A stretch of DNA of 31,738 nucleotides from an uncultured Flavobacterium sp. (GCF_937967675.1 NZ_CALBSN010000078.1:1-31738); one strand, 5' to 3'; positions 15,917 through 23,182 are shown, numbered from the stretch's first letter. The notes: generated from the letters alone by a model not told the origin. Translations and numbers: made by a program.

Positions 15917-15949
15917 CAAAAATAGTTTCCATTTACAAACGCTTACAAA
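15917..15949 (-). promoter_or_regulatory. Promoter of the five-gene minus-strand operon
   Basis: On the minus strand: TTTG (15949-15946), 21 bases, TATTTTTG (15924-15917). This fits the -33/-7 consensus well and predicts a leader of about 25-28 bases before the ATG at 15886. Confidence 0.7.
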
Positions 15950-16003
15950 TATTTACAACCGAAATTAAATAGCTAATTACCGAATAACGTTTTTTTCTTG
16001 CCA

Positions 16004-16011
16004 CATCTTTG
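16004..16011 (+). promoter_or_regulatory. Weak -7-like element upstream of the four-helix-bundle cassette
   Basis: CATCTTTG matches TAnnTTTG except at the first base, and the context TTTGCAC is common in promoters of this group. No -33 at good spacing. If active, it would transcribe the cassette and possibly the ssb genes beyond it. Confidence 0.3.
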
Positions 16012-16034
16012 CACTGTCGAAATGAACGAAATAT

Positions 16035-16483
16035 TAGTCACGGTGTTCAGTCACAGTTTTCAGAAAATTAATAAGAATGGATTTCAAAAAATTATTAGCC
16101 TATCAAAAAGCTTTTTCATTAGCTACGGAAATTAAAAAAGTATCTGATTCATTTCCAAAAGATGAAAAATACGCATTAACAGATCAAGTTAGAAGATCAT
16201 CAAGAAGTGTATGTGCCAATATTGCAGAAGCTTACAGAAAGAGAAGATATATAAATCATTTTATAAGTAAGCTTACTGATTCAGACGGAGAAAATTCTGA
16301 AACTTCAGTTTGGTTAGATTTTGCTTTAGAATGTAATTATTTATCAAAGGAACAGCATATTGATATGGTTGTAAAATCCGAAGAAATTGGTAAATTAATT
16401 AATTATATGATTTTAAATCCAACAAGATTTGGTTGTAAATTATAAAATTAAATACCTGTGACTGAACACTGCGACTGCGACTA
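16035..16483 (+). mobile_element. Candidate non-autonomous mobile cassette with inverted ends
   Basis: A 449-bp unit holding one four-helix-bundle gene. The ends are inverted repeats: GTGTTCAGTCACAG (16043-16056) matches its reverse complement exactly at 16456-16469. The match extends outward to TAGTC (16035-16039) and GACTA (16479-16483). Apart from a 6-base duplication (GCGACT unit) on the right, about 20 of 22 positions agree. No transposase and no clear target-site duplication were found. Mobility is inference. Confidence 0.5.
16077..16445 (+). CDS. Four-helix-bundle protein (23S rRNA intervening-sequence/S23 family)
   Basis: A 122-residue all-helical protein of the S23/IVP family, first seen in intervening sequences of 23S rRNA genes and related in fold to Avd of diversity-generating retroelements. 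Typical features are LLAYQKAFSLATEIKKVSDSFPKDEKYALTDQ-type opening helices, RRSSRSVCANIAEAYRKRR (near 39-57, with the conserved S-x-x-x-NIAE motif) and the ETSVWLDFALECNYLS helix. Here it is not in an rRNA gene. It lies between inverted repeats in an intergenic region upstream of ssb. The biochemical role is unknown; a pentameric nucleic-acid-binding protein is the family expectation. The start at 16077 fits the family N-terminus. Confidence 0.9.
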   Translation: MDFKKLLAYQKAFSLATEIKKVSDSFPKDEKYALTDQVRRSSRSVCANIAEAYRKRRYINHFISKLTDSDGENSETSVWLDFALECNYLSKEQHIDMVVKSEEIGKLINYMILNPTRFGCKL

Positions 16484-16521
16484 AAAAGTAACATAATTAT
16501 TAACATTAAATATTACACGCC

Positions 16522-16842
16522 ATGAAAAACAGAGTACAATTAATCGGACATGTAGGTCAAGAACCAGAAATCAAAAACTTAGAATCTGGACGAGTAGCTA
16601 ACTTCACAATTGCTACAAATGAAAGTTACACGAACGCCAAAGGAGAAAAAGTAGAACAAACCGAATGGCACCGCGTTTCCGCTTGGGGAAAAACAGTAGA
16701 TATCATCGAAAAATTATTAACCAAAGGAAGTCATGTTGCCATCGAAGGAAAACTAACTCACAGAAGTTACGACGACAAAGACGGAAACAAACGTTACATC
16801 ACAGAAGTGGTTGCGAATGAATTGGTTTTACTAAGCAAATAG
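16522..16842 (+). CDS. ssb: Single-stranded DNA-binding protein, short form (copy 1)
   Basis: OB-fold protein that coats single-stranded DNA. The 106 residues cover one OB fold only: MKNRVQLIGHVGQEPEI at the start, EWHRVSAWGKTVDIIE in the middle, IEGKLTHRSYDDKDGNKRYITEVVANELVLLSK at the end. The usual Gly/Gln-rich linker and the acidic tip (DDDIPF type) that recruits repair proteins are absent. A second copy, about three-quarters identical by eye, follows 119 bases later. No -7 element was seen in the 38 bases between the cassette and the start codon, so transcription may come from farther upstream. Confidence 0.93.
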   Translation: MKNRVQLIGHVGQEPEIKNLESGRVANFTIATNESYTNAKGEKVEQTEWHRVSAWGKTVDIIEKLLTKGSHVAIEGKLTHRSYDDKDGNKRYITEVVANELVLLSK

Positions 16843-16877
16843 TCAAGTTCAAGAACAAATTCAAAAATCAAGTTCAA
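16843..16877. repeat. Direct repeat between the ssb copies
   Basis: TCAAGTTCAA occurs at 16843-16852, immediately after copy 1, and again at 16868-16877, with further TTCAA-like units between. Low-complexity; role unknown. Confidence 0.45.
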
Positions 16878-16920
16878 CACATAGATTTTTTAAATTATTC
16901 CAATTTCATAAATCTGTGTT
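16876..16920. repeat. Imperfect AATCTGTG-family palindrome
   Basis: AACACATAGATTT (16876-16888) pairs with AAATCTGTGTT (16910-16920) except for a 2-base insert. It sits in the gap between the two ssb genes and belongs with the elements at 12778-12806 and 19990-20040. Confidence 0.55.
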
Positions 16921-16961
16921 CCAAAAAATCAAATAACACAAATATTTAAATTTTATACGCC

Positions 16962-17285
16962 ATGAAAAACTCAGTACAATTAATCGGACACGTTGGTCAA
17001 GAACCAGAAATTAAAAACCTTGAAGGAGGAAAAAGAATAGCAAACATCAGCATCGCTACAAACGAAGTGTATTATCGTGAAAACGGTGACAAAGTAGAAC
17101 AAACGCAATGGCATCGAGTAACCGCTTGGGGAAAAACAGCCGACATTATCGAACGATTTGTAACCAAAGGAAAAGAAATCGGAATTGAAGGTAAGTTAAC
17201 CCACAGAAGTTACGACGACAAAGACGGAAACAAACGCTATGTTACAGAAGTAATTGCGAATGAAATTTTGTTAATCGGTAAATAA
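16962..17285 (+). CDS. ssb: Single-stranded DNA-binding protein, short form (copy 2)
   Basis: Tandem paralogue of the preceding ssb, 107 residues. It shares the opening (VQLIGHVGQEPEIKNLE), the GKLTHRSYDDKDGNKRY block and the whole OB-fold length. Differences cluster in the 40-50 loop (YYRENGDK against YTNAKGEK) and in the helix after AWGKT. Like copy 1 it has no acidic C-terminal tail. The bases before both start codons (ACGCCATGAAAAAC) are the same, which supports local duplication. The HRDC gene follows after 7 bases, so the two are probably co-transcribed. Confidence 0.93.
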   Translation: MKNSVQLIGHVGQEPEIKNLEGGKRIANISIATNEVYYRENGDKVEQTQWHRVTAWGKTADIIERFVTKGKEIGIEGKLTHRSYDDKDGNKRYVTEVIANEILLIGK

Positions 17286-17292
17286 AGATGTT

Positions 17293-17730
17293 ATGCAAGT
17301 TAGAGTATTTTCAATCCGTTTGGATAACGCATTTTTGGAGTACGACCAACAACAATTCAATGCTTTTTTGAATTCGGTTACGTTTAAAAAATCGAGTACG
17401 CAATTTGTGGAAAGTGATGATGCGCATTGGTCGGTGATTGTTCATTATGAATCAGAAGAACAAGAAAAACCAGAGCGATTGGAACGCAAATCGTACGAAG
17501 ATTTAAATCCGAAAGACAAACAAGTTTACGGTTATTTGAATCAATGGAGAAACGAAAAATCAGAAGCTTTGAAACTGAAAAAGTATATGATTTGTCACAA
17601 TTCAGAATTAATCGATTTAGCCATGTACAAGCCAAGCAACTTAGATGAATTACAACAAATCAAAGGTTTCGGAAAACAAAAATCGGAGCGATTCGGAGAA
17701 GATATTTTAGCAATTTTAAATGCCGTTTGA
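17293..17730 (+). CDS. HRDC-domain protein
   Basis: A 145-residue protein ending in an HRDC domain (about residues 66-145). This is the helical nucleic-acid-binding module found in RecQ helicases and RNase D. The helices DKQVYGYLNQWRNEKSEALKL, PSNLDELQQIKGFGKQKSERFGEDILAIL and the IKGFG turn are typical. The N-terminal 60 residues (MQVRVFSIRLDNAF...HWSVIVHYES) form a small alpha/beta segment without a recognised catalytic motif, so this is not a helicase or nuclease by itself. It lies 7 bases after the second ssb and just before a strong terminator. The context suggests work on single-stranded DNA; this is inferred. Confidence 0.88.
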   Translation: MQVRVFSIRLDNAFLEYDQQQFNAFLNSVTFKKSSTQFVESDDAHWSVIVHYESEEQEKPERLERKSYEDLNPKDKQVYGYLNQWRNEKSEALKLKKYMICHNSELIDLAMYKPSNLDELQQIKGFGKQKSERFGEDILAILNAV

Positions 17731-17736
17731 GAAAAG

Positions 17737-17764
17737 ACCACCAGCGAAAGTTGGTGGTTTTTTA
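17737..17764 (+). terminator. Intrinsic terminator after the HRDC gene
   Basis: ACCACCA (17737-17743) pairs with TGGTGGT (17752-17758). The inner pairs G-T and C-G close a GAAA tetraloop (17746-17749). A run of T follows (17758-17763). It lies 6 bases after the HRDC stop and just before the stop of the convergent deacetylase-like gene, so it may work in both directions. Confidence 0.9.
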
Positions 17765-17765
17765 T

Positions 17766-18668
17766 TTAAAACAAAATGTCTTTCGCTACTCGATAGGTAT
17801 TCGCATGTGCTTCAATAATCGTTTTGATTTCAGGAGAATAACCGCCACCCATGCTCACTTGAACTGGAATTTGGTAACGCTCACAATTTTGGAACACAAT
17901 GGCATCTCTTTTTTTACAACCATCGATAGAGCAACCTAATTTTCCTAATTTATCAGAAGCTAAAATATCAACTCCGGCCAAATAGAAAATGAAATCGGGT
18001 TTTTGTTGCTCTATTAGTTTAGGAATGATTTCGGAAATGGTTTTTAAAAAATCCTCATCAGAAGTATTGTCTTCAAAAGCAATGTCTAAGTCAGAAGTTT
18101 CTTTTTTAAACGGATAATTCGATTTTCCATGAGTGGAAAAGGTAAAGACATTATCGTTATTTTGAAAAATTTCTGCCGTTCCATTCCCTTGATGCACGTC
18201 TAAATCGATGATTAAGATTTTTTTTGCTAGTTTTTTATCTAACAAATATTGAGCAGCAATGGCTTGGTCATTCAATAAACAAAAAGCTTCCCCGTGATTT
18301 GAATAAGCATGATGCGTTCCGCCAGCGATGTTGAAGGCAACTTTGGTTTCAAAGGCTTTTTCGGAACCTAAAATCGTTCCTTGGGCAATTCGCAATTCTC
18401 GTTCTACAAGTTCTTTAGAAAGCGGAAAACCAATTTTTCGTGCTGCTTTAGGATCTAAAGTTAAATTCAGCAAATCGGAAACATATTCTTTTGTATGAAT
18501 CCTTAAAACAGTTTCAATCGGGATAATTTCAGGTTCAAAGAAATCGGTTTTTAAAGCAATACCTTCGTGTAGTAATTGTTGTGGTAATAATTCGTATTTC
18601 AACATCGGGAAACGATGTCCTTCAGGTAATGGATGTTTAAAAATAGAGTGAAACGCAATCGGAAACAT
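17766..18668 (-). CDS. HDAC/AcuC-family deacetylase-like protein
   Basis: Zinc-dependent hydrolase of the arginase/deacetylase fold, expected to remove acetyl groups from lysine, polyamine or another acylated amine. The 300-residue protein shows the family motifs: HPLPEGHRFPMLKY at the start, AGGTHHAYSNHGEAFCLLND (near 116-133, with the paired active-site His), IIDLDVHQGNGTAEIF (near 151-166, Asp and His zinc ligands) and the AGVDILASDKLGKL region (third ligand Asp). Length is typical of bacterial class II-like enzymes. Its ATG directly abuts the stop of the acyltransferase gene, so translation is probably coupled. Substrate unknown. Confidence 0.92.
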   Translation of the reverse strand: MFPIAFHSIFKHPLPEGHRFPMLKYELLPQQLLHEGIALKTDFFEPEIIPIETVLRIHTKEYVSDLLNLTLDPKAARKIGFPLSKELVERELRIAQGTILGSEKAFETKVAFNIAGGTHHAYSNHGEAFCLLNDQAIAAQYLLDKKLAKKILIIDLDVHQGNGTAEIFQNNDNVFTFSTHGKSNYPFKKETSDLDIAFEDNTSDEDFLKTISEIIPKLIEQQKPDFIFYLAGVDILASDKLGKLGCSIDGCKKRDAIVFQNCERYQIPVQVSMGGGYSPEIKTIIEAHANTYRVAKDILF

Positions 18669-19292
18669 CTATGAGTTCATTAATTTTTGCAATTCATCTA
18701 CAAATAAACCCATGTGGTAACCATCAACTAGGCTATGATGTGCTAAAACGGTCATTGCCATGGTTTTTTTACCATTTTCGAGCATTAATTTTCCATACGA
18801 AACTTTCGGGCAACTATCTTTTAAAGTATATTTTCTAGAGTGTGTTAACCCTGTGAAATTAATCCAAGGAACAGCAGAAAAGTGAATGATATTTTCAGGA
18901 AATTCTCTGGTAAAAAGTCCTGGTGTAATTTGAATTCTTTCAATTTCAGTTTGTACGATTTTGGCAAATTCGTGAATGTCAGAATGAAACTTCATAAACG
19001 AAAAACCAAACGTTTTATCTTCCCGCATGATGGTAGATGAAGCGTCAATTTCGTCATAAAGCACTACTTCGTTTTCTTCAATTCGGTATCTGAAATTTTC
19101 TACTTGGTTAACGGCAGCAATCGTTTTGTGTAAATAGTAAACAAAAAACGGAATTTTCATGGCTTTCGCTTTTTCGTAAGCAATAGTCATATCGATTGAT
19201 GTGGTAATACCAAAAAAGGGCTCTTCGAAAGTATTGAAAAATTCAAAATGTTCTTTTCGATTCCAAGAAGATGTGTCTATTTTTTGTTTCAT
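18669..19292 (-). CDS. Chloramphenicol acetyltransferase-like O-acyltransferase
   Basis: Acyl-CoA-dependent acyltransferase of the CAT fold. The 207-residue protein has the catalytic HHSLVDGYH motif near the C-terminus (His185-His186; Asp190), as in CatA enzymes, and the N-terminal RKEHFEFF and FFGITTSID segments. Chromosomal CAT-like genes of unknown substrate are common in this group, so resistance should not be assumed. The gene overlaps the HAD gene by 4 bases (ATGA) and is followed with no gap by the deacetylase-like gene. Confidence 0.9.
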   Translation of the reverse strand: MKQKIDTSSWNRKEHFEFFNTFEEPFFGITTSIDMTIAYEKAKAMKIPFFVYYLHKTIAAVNQVENFRYRIEENEVVLYDEIDASSTIMREDKTFGFSFMKFHSDIHEFAKIVQTEIERIQITPGLFTREFPENIIHFSAVPWINFTGLTHSRKYTLKDSCPKVSYGKLMLENGKKTMAMTVLAHHSLVDGYHMGLFVDELQKLMNS

Positions 19293-19975
19293 TTTAATAA
19301 AGCTAAGATTTCGGTAATGTTTGCAAATGATTTGAAATTTTCGTGCTTGATTTCGAAATCAATTTTTTCGTATTCCCAAGTCGTATGATACGGAATGTGT
19401 ATCGCATGTCCGCCAATATTTAAAACGGGTAAAACATCCGATTTTAACGAGTTTCCAATCATTAGAAAATCTTCGGCTTTGCAATCCAAACGACCTAGCA
19501 TTTTTTCGTAATCTAATTCGGCTTTGTCGCTCATTACTTCAATATGATGAAAGTAAGCACCAATTCCTGAATCGTGTAATTTACGATGTTGGTCTTTTAA
19601 ATCGCCTTTTGTGGCAACAACCAATTTATATTTTCCTTTCAATTGTTCCAAAACGGATTCAACGTTGGGTAACAATTCGACAGGTTTTTGCAATAAATCT
19701 TTTCCAATGGCTAAAATTTGCTCAATTCCTTTTCCTGAAATTTGATGATTTGTCAATTGCAAGGCGGTTTCAATCATCGACAAGGTAAACGCTTTAATTC
19801 CGAAACCATACAAAGGCAAATTTTTCACCTGATGATTCAAAATCAATCCCAAAATTTCTTGACTCGAGGCATAATCTTGAAACAACACACAAAAGCGTTC
19901 TTGCGCCTCATCGAAATAAGGTTCGTTGTGCCATAAAGTGTCATCTGCGTCGAAAGCGATTATTTTTGGAGTCAT
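19289..19975 (-). CDS. HAD-superfamily hydrolase
   Basis: Phosphatase-like enzyme of the haloacid dehalogenase fold. The 228 residues carry motif I DADDT (8-12), motif II in VVATKGD (about 119-125), the Lys region (DKAELDYEKML) and motif III as GNSLKSDVLPVLNIG with the acidic Asp. A helical cap lies between motifs I and II. Substrate unknown. It is the first of a three-gene set with the acyltransferase and deacetylase. No promoter of its own was found in the 70-base gap after metG, so it may be read through from metG. Confidence 0.92.
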   Translation of the reverse strand: MTPKIIAFDADDTLWHNEPYFDEAQERFCVLFQDYASSQEILGLILNHQVKNLPLYGFGIKAFTLSMIETALQLTNHQISGKGIEQILAIGKDLLQKPVELLPNVESVLEQLKGKYKLVVATKGDLKDQHRKLHDSGIGAYFHHIEVMSDKAELDYEKMLGRLDCKAEDFLMIGNSLKSDVLPVLNIGGHAIHIPYHTTWEYEKIDFEIKHENFKSFANITEILALLK

Positions 19976-19989
19976 AGTTGTTGTTTTTT

Positions 19990-20040
19990 ACCGCAGATTC
20001 ACAGATTTTTTTAAGTTTTTTTAATCTGCGAATCTGCGGT
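19990..20040. repeat. AATCTGTG/CAGATT-family palindrome between metG and the HAD gene
   Basis: ACCGCAGATTCACAGATT (19990-20007) pairs with AATCTGCGAATCTGCGGT (20023-20040) at 17 of 18 positions. Each arm repeats the CAGATT unit. On the minus strand the hairpin is followed by A residues, not T, so it is not an intrinsic terminator for metG; it could stabilise or process RNA. Confidence 0.8.
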
Positions 20041-20045
20041 TATTT

Positions 20046-22103
20046 TTAAGATATCATTGCACCATTAATCACGCCTTCTGCATCTGGATTTACGAAAACT
20101 AATTTACCTTCTGCATTATTTGTTAATAACAACATACCTTCACTTTCTACACCACGTAAAGCTCTTGGCGCCAAGTTGACTAAAACGGTTACGCGTTTTC
20201 CAATTACTTCTTCTGGTGTAAAATGCTCAGCAATTCCAGAAACGATGGTTCTTACATCAATTCCTGTATCTACTTTTAACACTAAAAGTTTATTGGCTTT
20301 TGGCATTTTTTCAGCTTCGATGATGGTTCCAATTCGTAAATCTACTTTAGCGAAATCTTCGAAAGTGATGATGTCTTTTTGCGGTTCAGCTTTTGCGTTT
20401 TCCACTTTATTGGCAGTTTTAGTTGCTTCTAATTTGTCTAATTGTTTTTGGATTTCGGCATCTTCAATTTGGGCAAACAAAATTTCGGCTTGACCAATTT
20501 GATGTCCTGCTGGTAACAAATCAGTATTAGTCGTTACATCATTCCAACCTAAAGCATCGATTTTTAAAATATTTGATAATTTTTTTGCTGTAAAAGGTAA
20601 AAATGGTTCCGATAAAACTGCTAAAGCTGAAGCAATTTGCAATGCCACATACATTTGCGTTTGCACTCTTGCTGGATTTTCTTTTACCATTTTCCAAGGT
20701 TCTTCATCTGCTAAATATTTGTTTCCTAAACGAGCTACGTTCATTAATTCGCCTAACGCCTCTCTGAATCTATAACGTTCAATAGAACTTGAAATTACGG
20801 CTGGATAAGCTTTTAATTCAGCTAATGTTTGTTCGTCAACTTCTGAAAATTCGTTTGGAGCTGGAACAATTCCGTTGTAATATTTATTGGTTAAAACCAC
20901 CACACGGTTGATGAAATTTCCAAAAATCGCAGCTAATTCATTATTATTTCTTGCTTGAAAATCTTTCCAAGTAAAGTCGTTATCTTTAGTTTCTGGTGCA
21001 TTTGCTGTTAAAGCATAACGCAACGCATCTTGTTTTTCTGGAAAATCTTGTAAATATTCGTGCAACCAAACGGCCCAGTTTTTAGAAGTTGATAATTTGT
21101 TTCCTTCTAAATTTAAAAATTCATTTGCCGGAACATTATCAGGTAAAATATAACTTCCTTCTGCTTTTAACATCGCTGGAAAAATAATACAATGGAAAAC
21201 GATATTGTCTTTTCCAATGAAGTGAACCAATTTCGTATCGGCATCTTTCCAATACGGTTCCCAATCTTTTCCTTCGCGAGCTGCCCATTCTTTGGTAGAT
21301 GAAATATAACCAATTGGCGCATCAAACCAAACATATAATTTTTTTCCTTCCGCGCCTTCAACCGGGACATCAATTCCCCAATCCAAATCACGTGTTACCG
21401 CTCTTGGTTCTAAACCACCATCAACCCATGATTTTACTTGTCCGTAAACATTCGGTTTCCAATCGTTTTTATGACCTTCCAAAACCCATTCTTTTAAGAA
21501 CGATTCGTAGCGATTTAAAGGTAAAAACCAGTGTTTTGTTGATTTTAAAATCGGCGTTTCGCCTGTAATAGTTGATTTTGGATTAATTAAATCGGTTGCG
21601 TTTAAAGTCGAACCACATTTTTCACATTGATCGCCATAAGCTTCAGGATTGTCGCACTTTGGACAAGTTCCCGTCACGAAACGATCGGCTAAAAATTGGT
21701 CAGCTTTTGCATCGTATAATTGTTCGGTAGTTTCTTCAATGAAATCTCCGTTATCGTATAATTTTTTAAAAAATTCCGAAGCTGTTTTATGATGAATCTC
21801 AGCAGAAGTTCTCGAATAATTATCAAAAGAAATTCCGAAATCTAAAAACGATTTGCGAATAATTCCGTCGTATTTATCAATTACTTGTTGCGGCGTAATG
21901 CCTTCTTTTTTTGCTTTCATTGAAATCGCTACACCGTGCTCGTCGCTTCCGCAAATGAAAGCCACATCTTTTCCTTGCAAACGCAAATATCTTGCATAAA
22001 TATCAGAAGGAACATAAACACCTGCTAAATGTCCAATGTGAATAGGACCATTCGTATAAGGTAAAGCCGCAGTAATCGTATATCTTTTCGGATTTTCTAA
22101 CAT
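20046..22103 (-). CDS. metG: Methionyl-tRNA synthetase
   Basis: Essential class I enzyme charging tRNA-Met. The 685-residue protein has the HIGH motif (22-25), a zinc knuckle region with CPKC and CEKCG (near 146-162), the KMSKS-like KLSTS (336-340), the anticodon-binding helical domain, and a C-terminal EMAP-II-type tRNA-binding domain from about residue 575 (FEDFAKVDLRIGTI, ANKLLVLKVDTG, RALRGVESEGMLL). This is the long, dimeric, E. coli-like form. A TATTTTTG -7 element lies 20 bases before the ATG. The gene is divergent from the LD-carboxypeptidase gene. Confidence 0.98.
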   Translation of the reverse strand: MLENPKRYTITAALPYTNGPIHIGHLAGVYVPSDIYARYLRLQGKDVAFICGSDEHGVAISMKAKKEGITPQQVIDKYDGIIRKSFLDFGISFDNYSRTSAEIHHKTASEFFKKLYDNGDFIEETTEQLYDAKADQFLADRFVTGTCPKCDNPEAYGDQCEKCGSTLNATDLINPKSTITGETPILKSTKHWFLPLNRYESFLKEWVLEGHKNDWKPNVYGQVKSWVDGGLEPRAVTRDLDWGIDVPVEGAEGKKLYVWFDAPIGYISSTKEWAAREGKDWEPYWKDADTKLVHFIGKDNIVFHCIIFPAMLKAEGSYILPDNVPANEFLNLEGNKLSTSKNWAVWLHEYLQDFPEKQDALRYALTANAPETKDNDFTWKDFQARNNNELAAIFGNFINRVVVLTNKYYNGIVPAPNEFSEVDEQTLAELKAYPAVISSSIERYRFREALGELMNVARLGNKYLADEEPWKMVKENPARVQTQMYVALQIASALAVLSEPFLPFTAKKLSNILKIDALGWNDVTTNTDLLPAGHQIGQAEILFAQIEDAEIQKQLDKLEATKTANKVENAKAEPQKDIITFEDFAKVDLRIGTIIEAEKMPKANKLLVLKVDTGIDVRTIVSGIAEHFTPEEVIGKRVTVLVNLAPRALRGVESEGMLLLTNNAEGKLVFVNPDAEGVINGAMIS

Positions 22104-22122
22104 ATCATCATAAAATTTGTTG

Positions 22123-22130
22123 CAAAAATA
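22123..22130 (-). promoter_or_regulatory. -7 element for metG
   Basis: TATTTTTG on the minus strand matches TAnnTTTG, 19 bases upstream of the ATG. No clear -33. Confidence 0.5.
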
Positions 22131-22172
22131 ATCGATTAGTGATGAAATCCCGAATTTTAATTGGATTTTGTT

Positions 22173-22180
22173 TACTTTTG
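22173..22180 (+). promoter_or_regulatory. -7 element for the LD-carboxypeptidase gene
   Basis: TACTTTTG matches TAnnTTTG, 18 bases before the ATG at 22199. No clear -33. Confidence 0.5.
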
Positions 22181-22198
22181 AGTTAATAAAATCTGACG

Positions 22199-23155
22199 AT
22201 GTATAGATTTATTTTAGTACTTATTTTAATTTCAAACTTTTCTCATTCGCAAAAGAAAATGAAAATTCCACCTTATCTAAAAAAAGGCGACACAGTTGCT
22301 ATTGTTTGTACGGCTCGTAAATTTTTTCCAGAAGATGCAAAACCCGCTATTGAATTATTAGCATCTTGGGGATTAAAAGCCAAATTAGGCAGAACCATAG
22401 GTTTAGATAGTTGCCAACTGGGCGGAACTGATGCCGAAAGAATTGCCGATTTTCAAGAAATGTTGGATGATGAGAATGTCAAAGCGATTTGGTGTGCTCG
22501 TGGCGGTTATGGAACCGTTCGAATTATCGATTCATTAGATTTTACCAAATTCAAAAAGCATCCCAAATGGATTATGGGATTTTCTGATGTAACGGTTTTA
22601 CACAGTCAATTGAACGTGGAACGCGTGGCTACATTGCATTCAATTATGCCATTTACGGTTCCAAAAGCTCCAGAAGAAGTGAAAGAAACCTTGCGAAAAG
22701 CGCTTTTTGGAGAAGCTATTTCATATACAATTCCATCAAAATCGTATGATATAAAAGGAAAAGCTTCTGGCGAATTAGTGGGCGGAAATATTTCAATTTT
22801 ATATAGTTTATTGGGTTCAAAATCTTCGATTGATACCAAAGGAAAAATTCTTTTTATTGAAGATTTGGATGAATATTTGTACCACATCGATAGAATGATG
22901 TACAACTTAAAACGCAATGGTTATTTCGAAAATGTAAAAGGAATTATTGTGGGAAGCATGTCTGATATGCACGATAACGAAATTCCATTCGGACAAAACG
23001 AAGTGCAAATTATTACTGCAATTGCTAAGGAATACAATATTCCAATCGTTTTCGAATTTCCAGCGGGACATCAAAAAGACAATCGAACTCTGGTTTTAGG
23101 AAAACAAGTAGATTTTGAAGTGAATGAAAAAGAAGTGATTTTGTCTTTCAAATAA
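22199..23155 (+). CDS. LD-carboxypeptidase (peptidase S66, LdcA/MccF-like)
   Basis: Serine peptidase that trims the L,D-bond of murein tetrapeptides during cell-wall recycling, or a relative that hydrolyses other acylated amides. The 318 residues show the nucleophile in GFSD (Ser129), a Glu in the GKILFIEDLDEYLYHID block (near 220) and the His in FPAGHQKDN (His291), the S66 Ser-Glu-His set. It opens with KKGDTVAIVCTARKF and has the IWCARGGYGTVRIID block. A signal peptide (MYRFILVLILISNFSHSQ) suggests export. An internal Met21 would instead give a cytosolic enzyme, but the promoter and first ATG favour the exported form. Confidence 0.93.
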   Translation: MYRFILVLILISNFSHSQKKMKIPPYLKKGDTVAIVCTARKFFPEDAKPAIELLASWGLKAKLGRTIGLDSCQLGGTDAERIADFQEMLDDENVKAIWCARGGYGTVRIIDSLDFTKFKKHPKWIMGFSDVTVLHSQLNVERVATLHSIMPFTVPKAPEEVKETLRKALFGEAISYTIPSKSYDIKGKASGELVGGNISILYSLLGSKSSIDTKGKILFIEDLDEYLYHIDRMMYNLKRNGYFENVKGIIVGSMSDMHDNEIPFGQNEVQIITAIAKEYNIPIVFEFPAGHQKDNRTLVLGKQVDFEVNEKEVILSFK

Positions 23156-23182
23156 CTGAGCACTAAAATCTGAAAACTGAAT
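23155..23182. repeat. Degenerate ACTGA-type microrepeats
   Basis: Spaced units ACTGAGCACT and TCTGAAAACTGA occur between the LD-carboxypeptidase and yraN genes. They resemble the ACTGAACACT end of the four-helix-bundle cassette, so this may be a remnant; the evidence is weak. Confidence 0.3.

Noticed and set aside
16077..16445. Diversity-generating retroelement accessory gene (Avd)
   Set aside because: No reverse transcriptase, template repeat or variable repeat was seen nearby; only the fold is shared.
18669..19292. Acquired chloramphenicol resistance gene
   Set aside because: The HHxxxDG motif is present, but base use and context look chromosomal, there is no mobile element around it, and CAT-like enzymes of other function are common.
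19990..20040. Intrinsic terminator of metG
   Set aside because: On the minus strand the hairpin is followed by A residues, not T, so the U-tract needed is missing.
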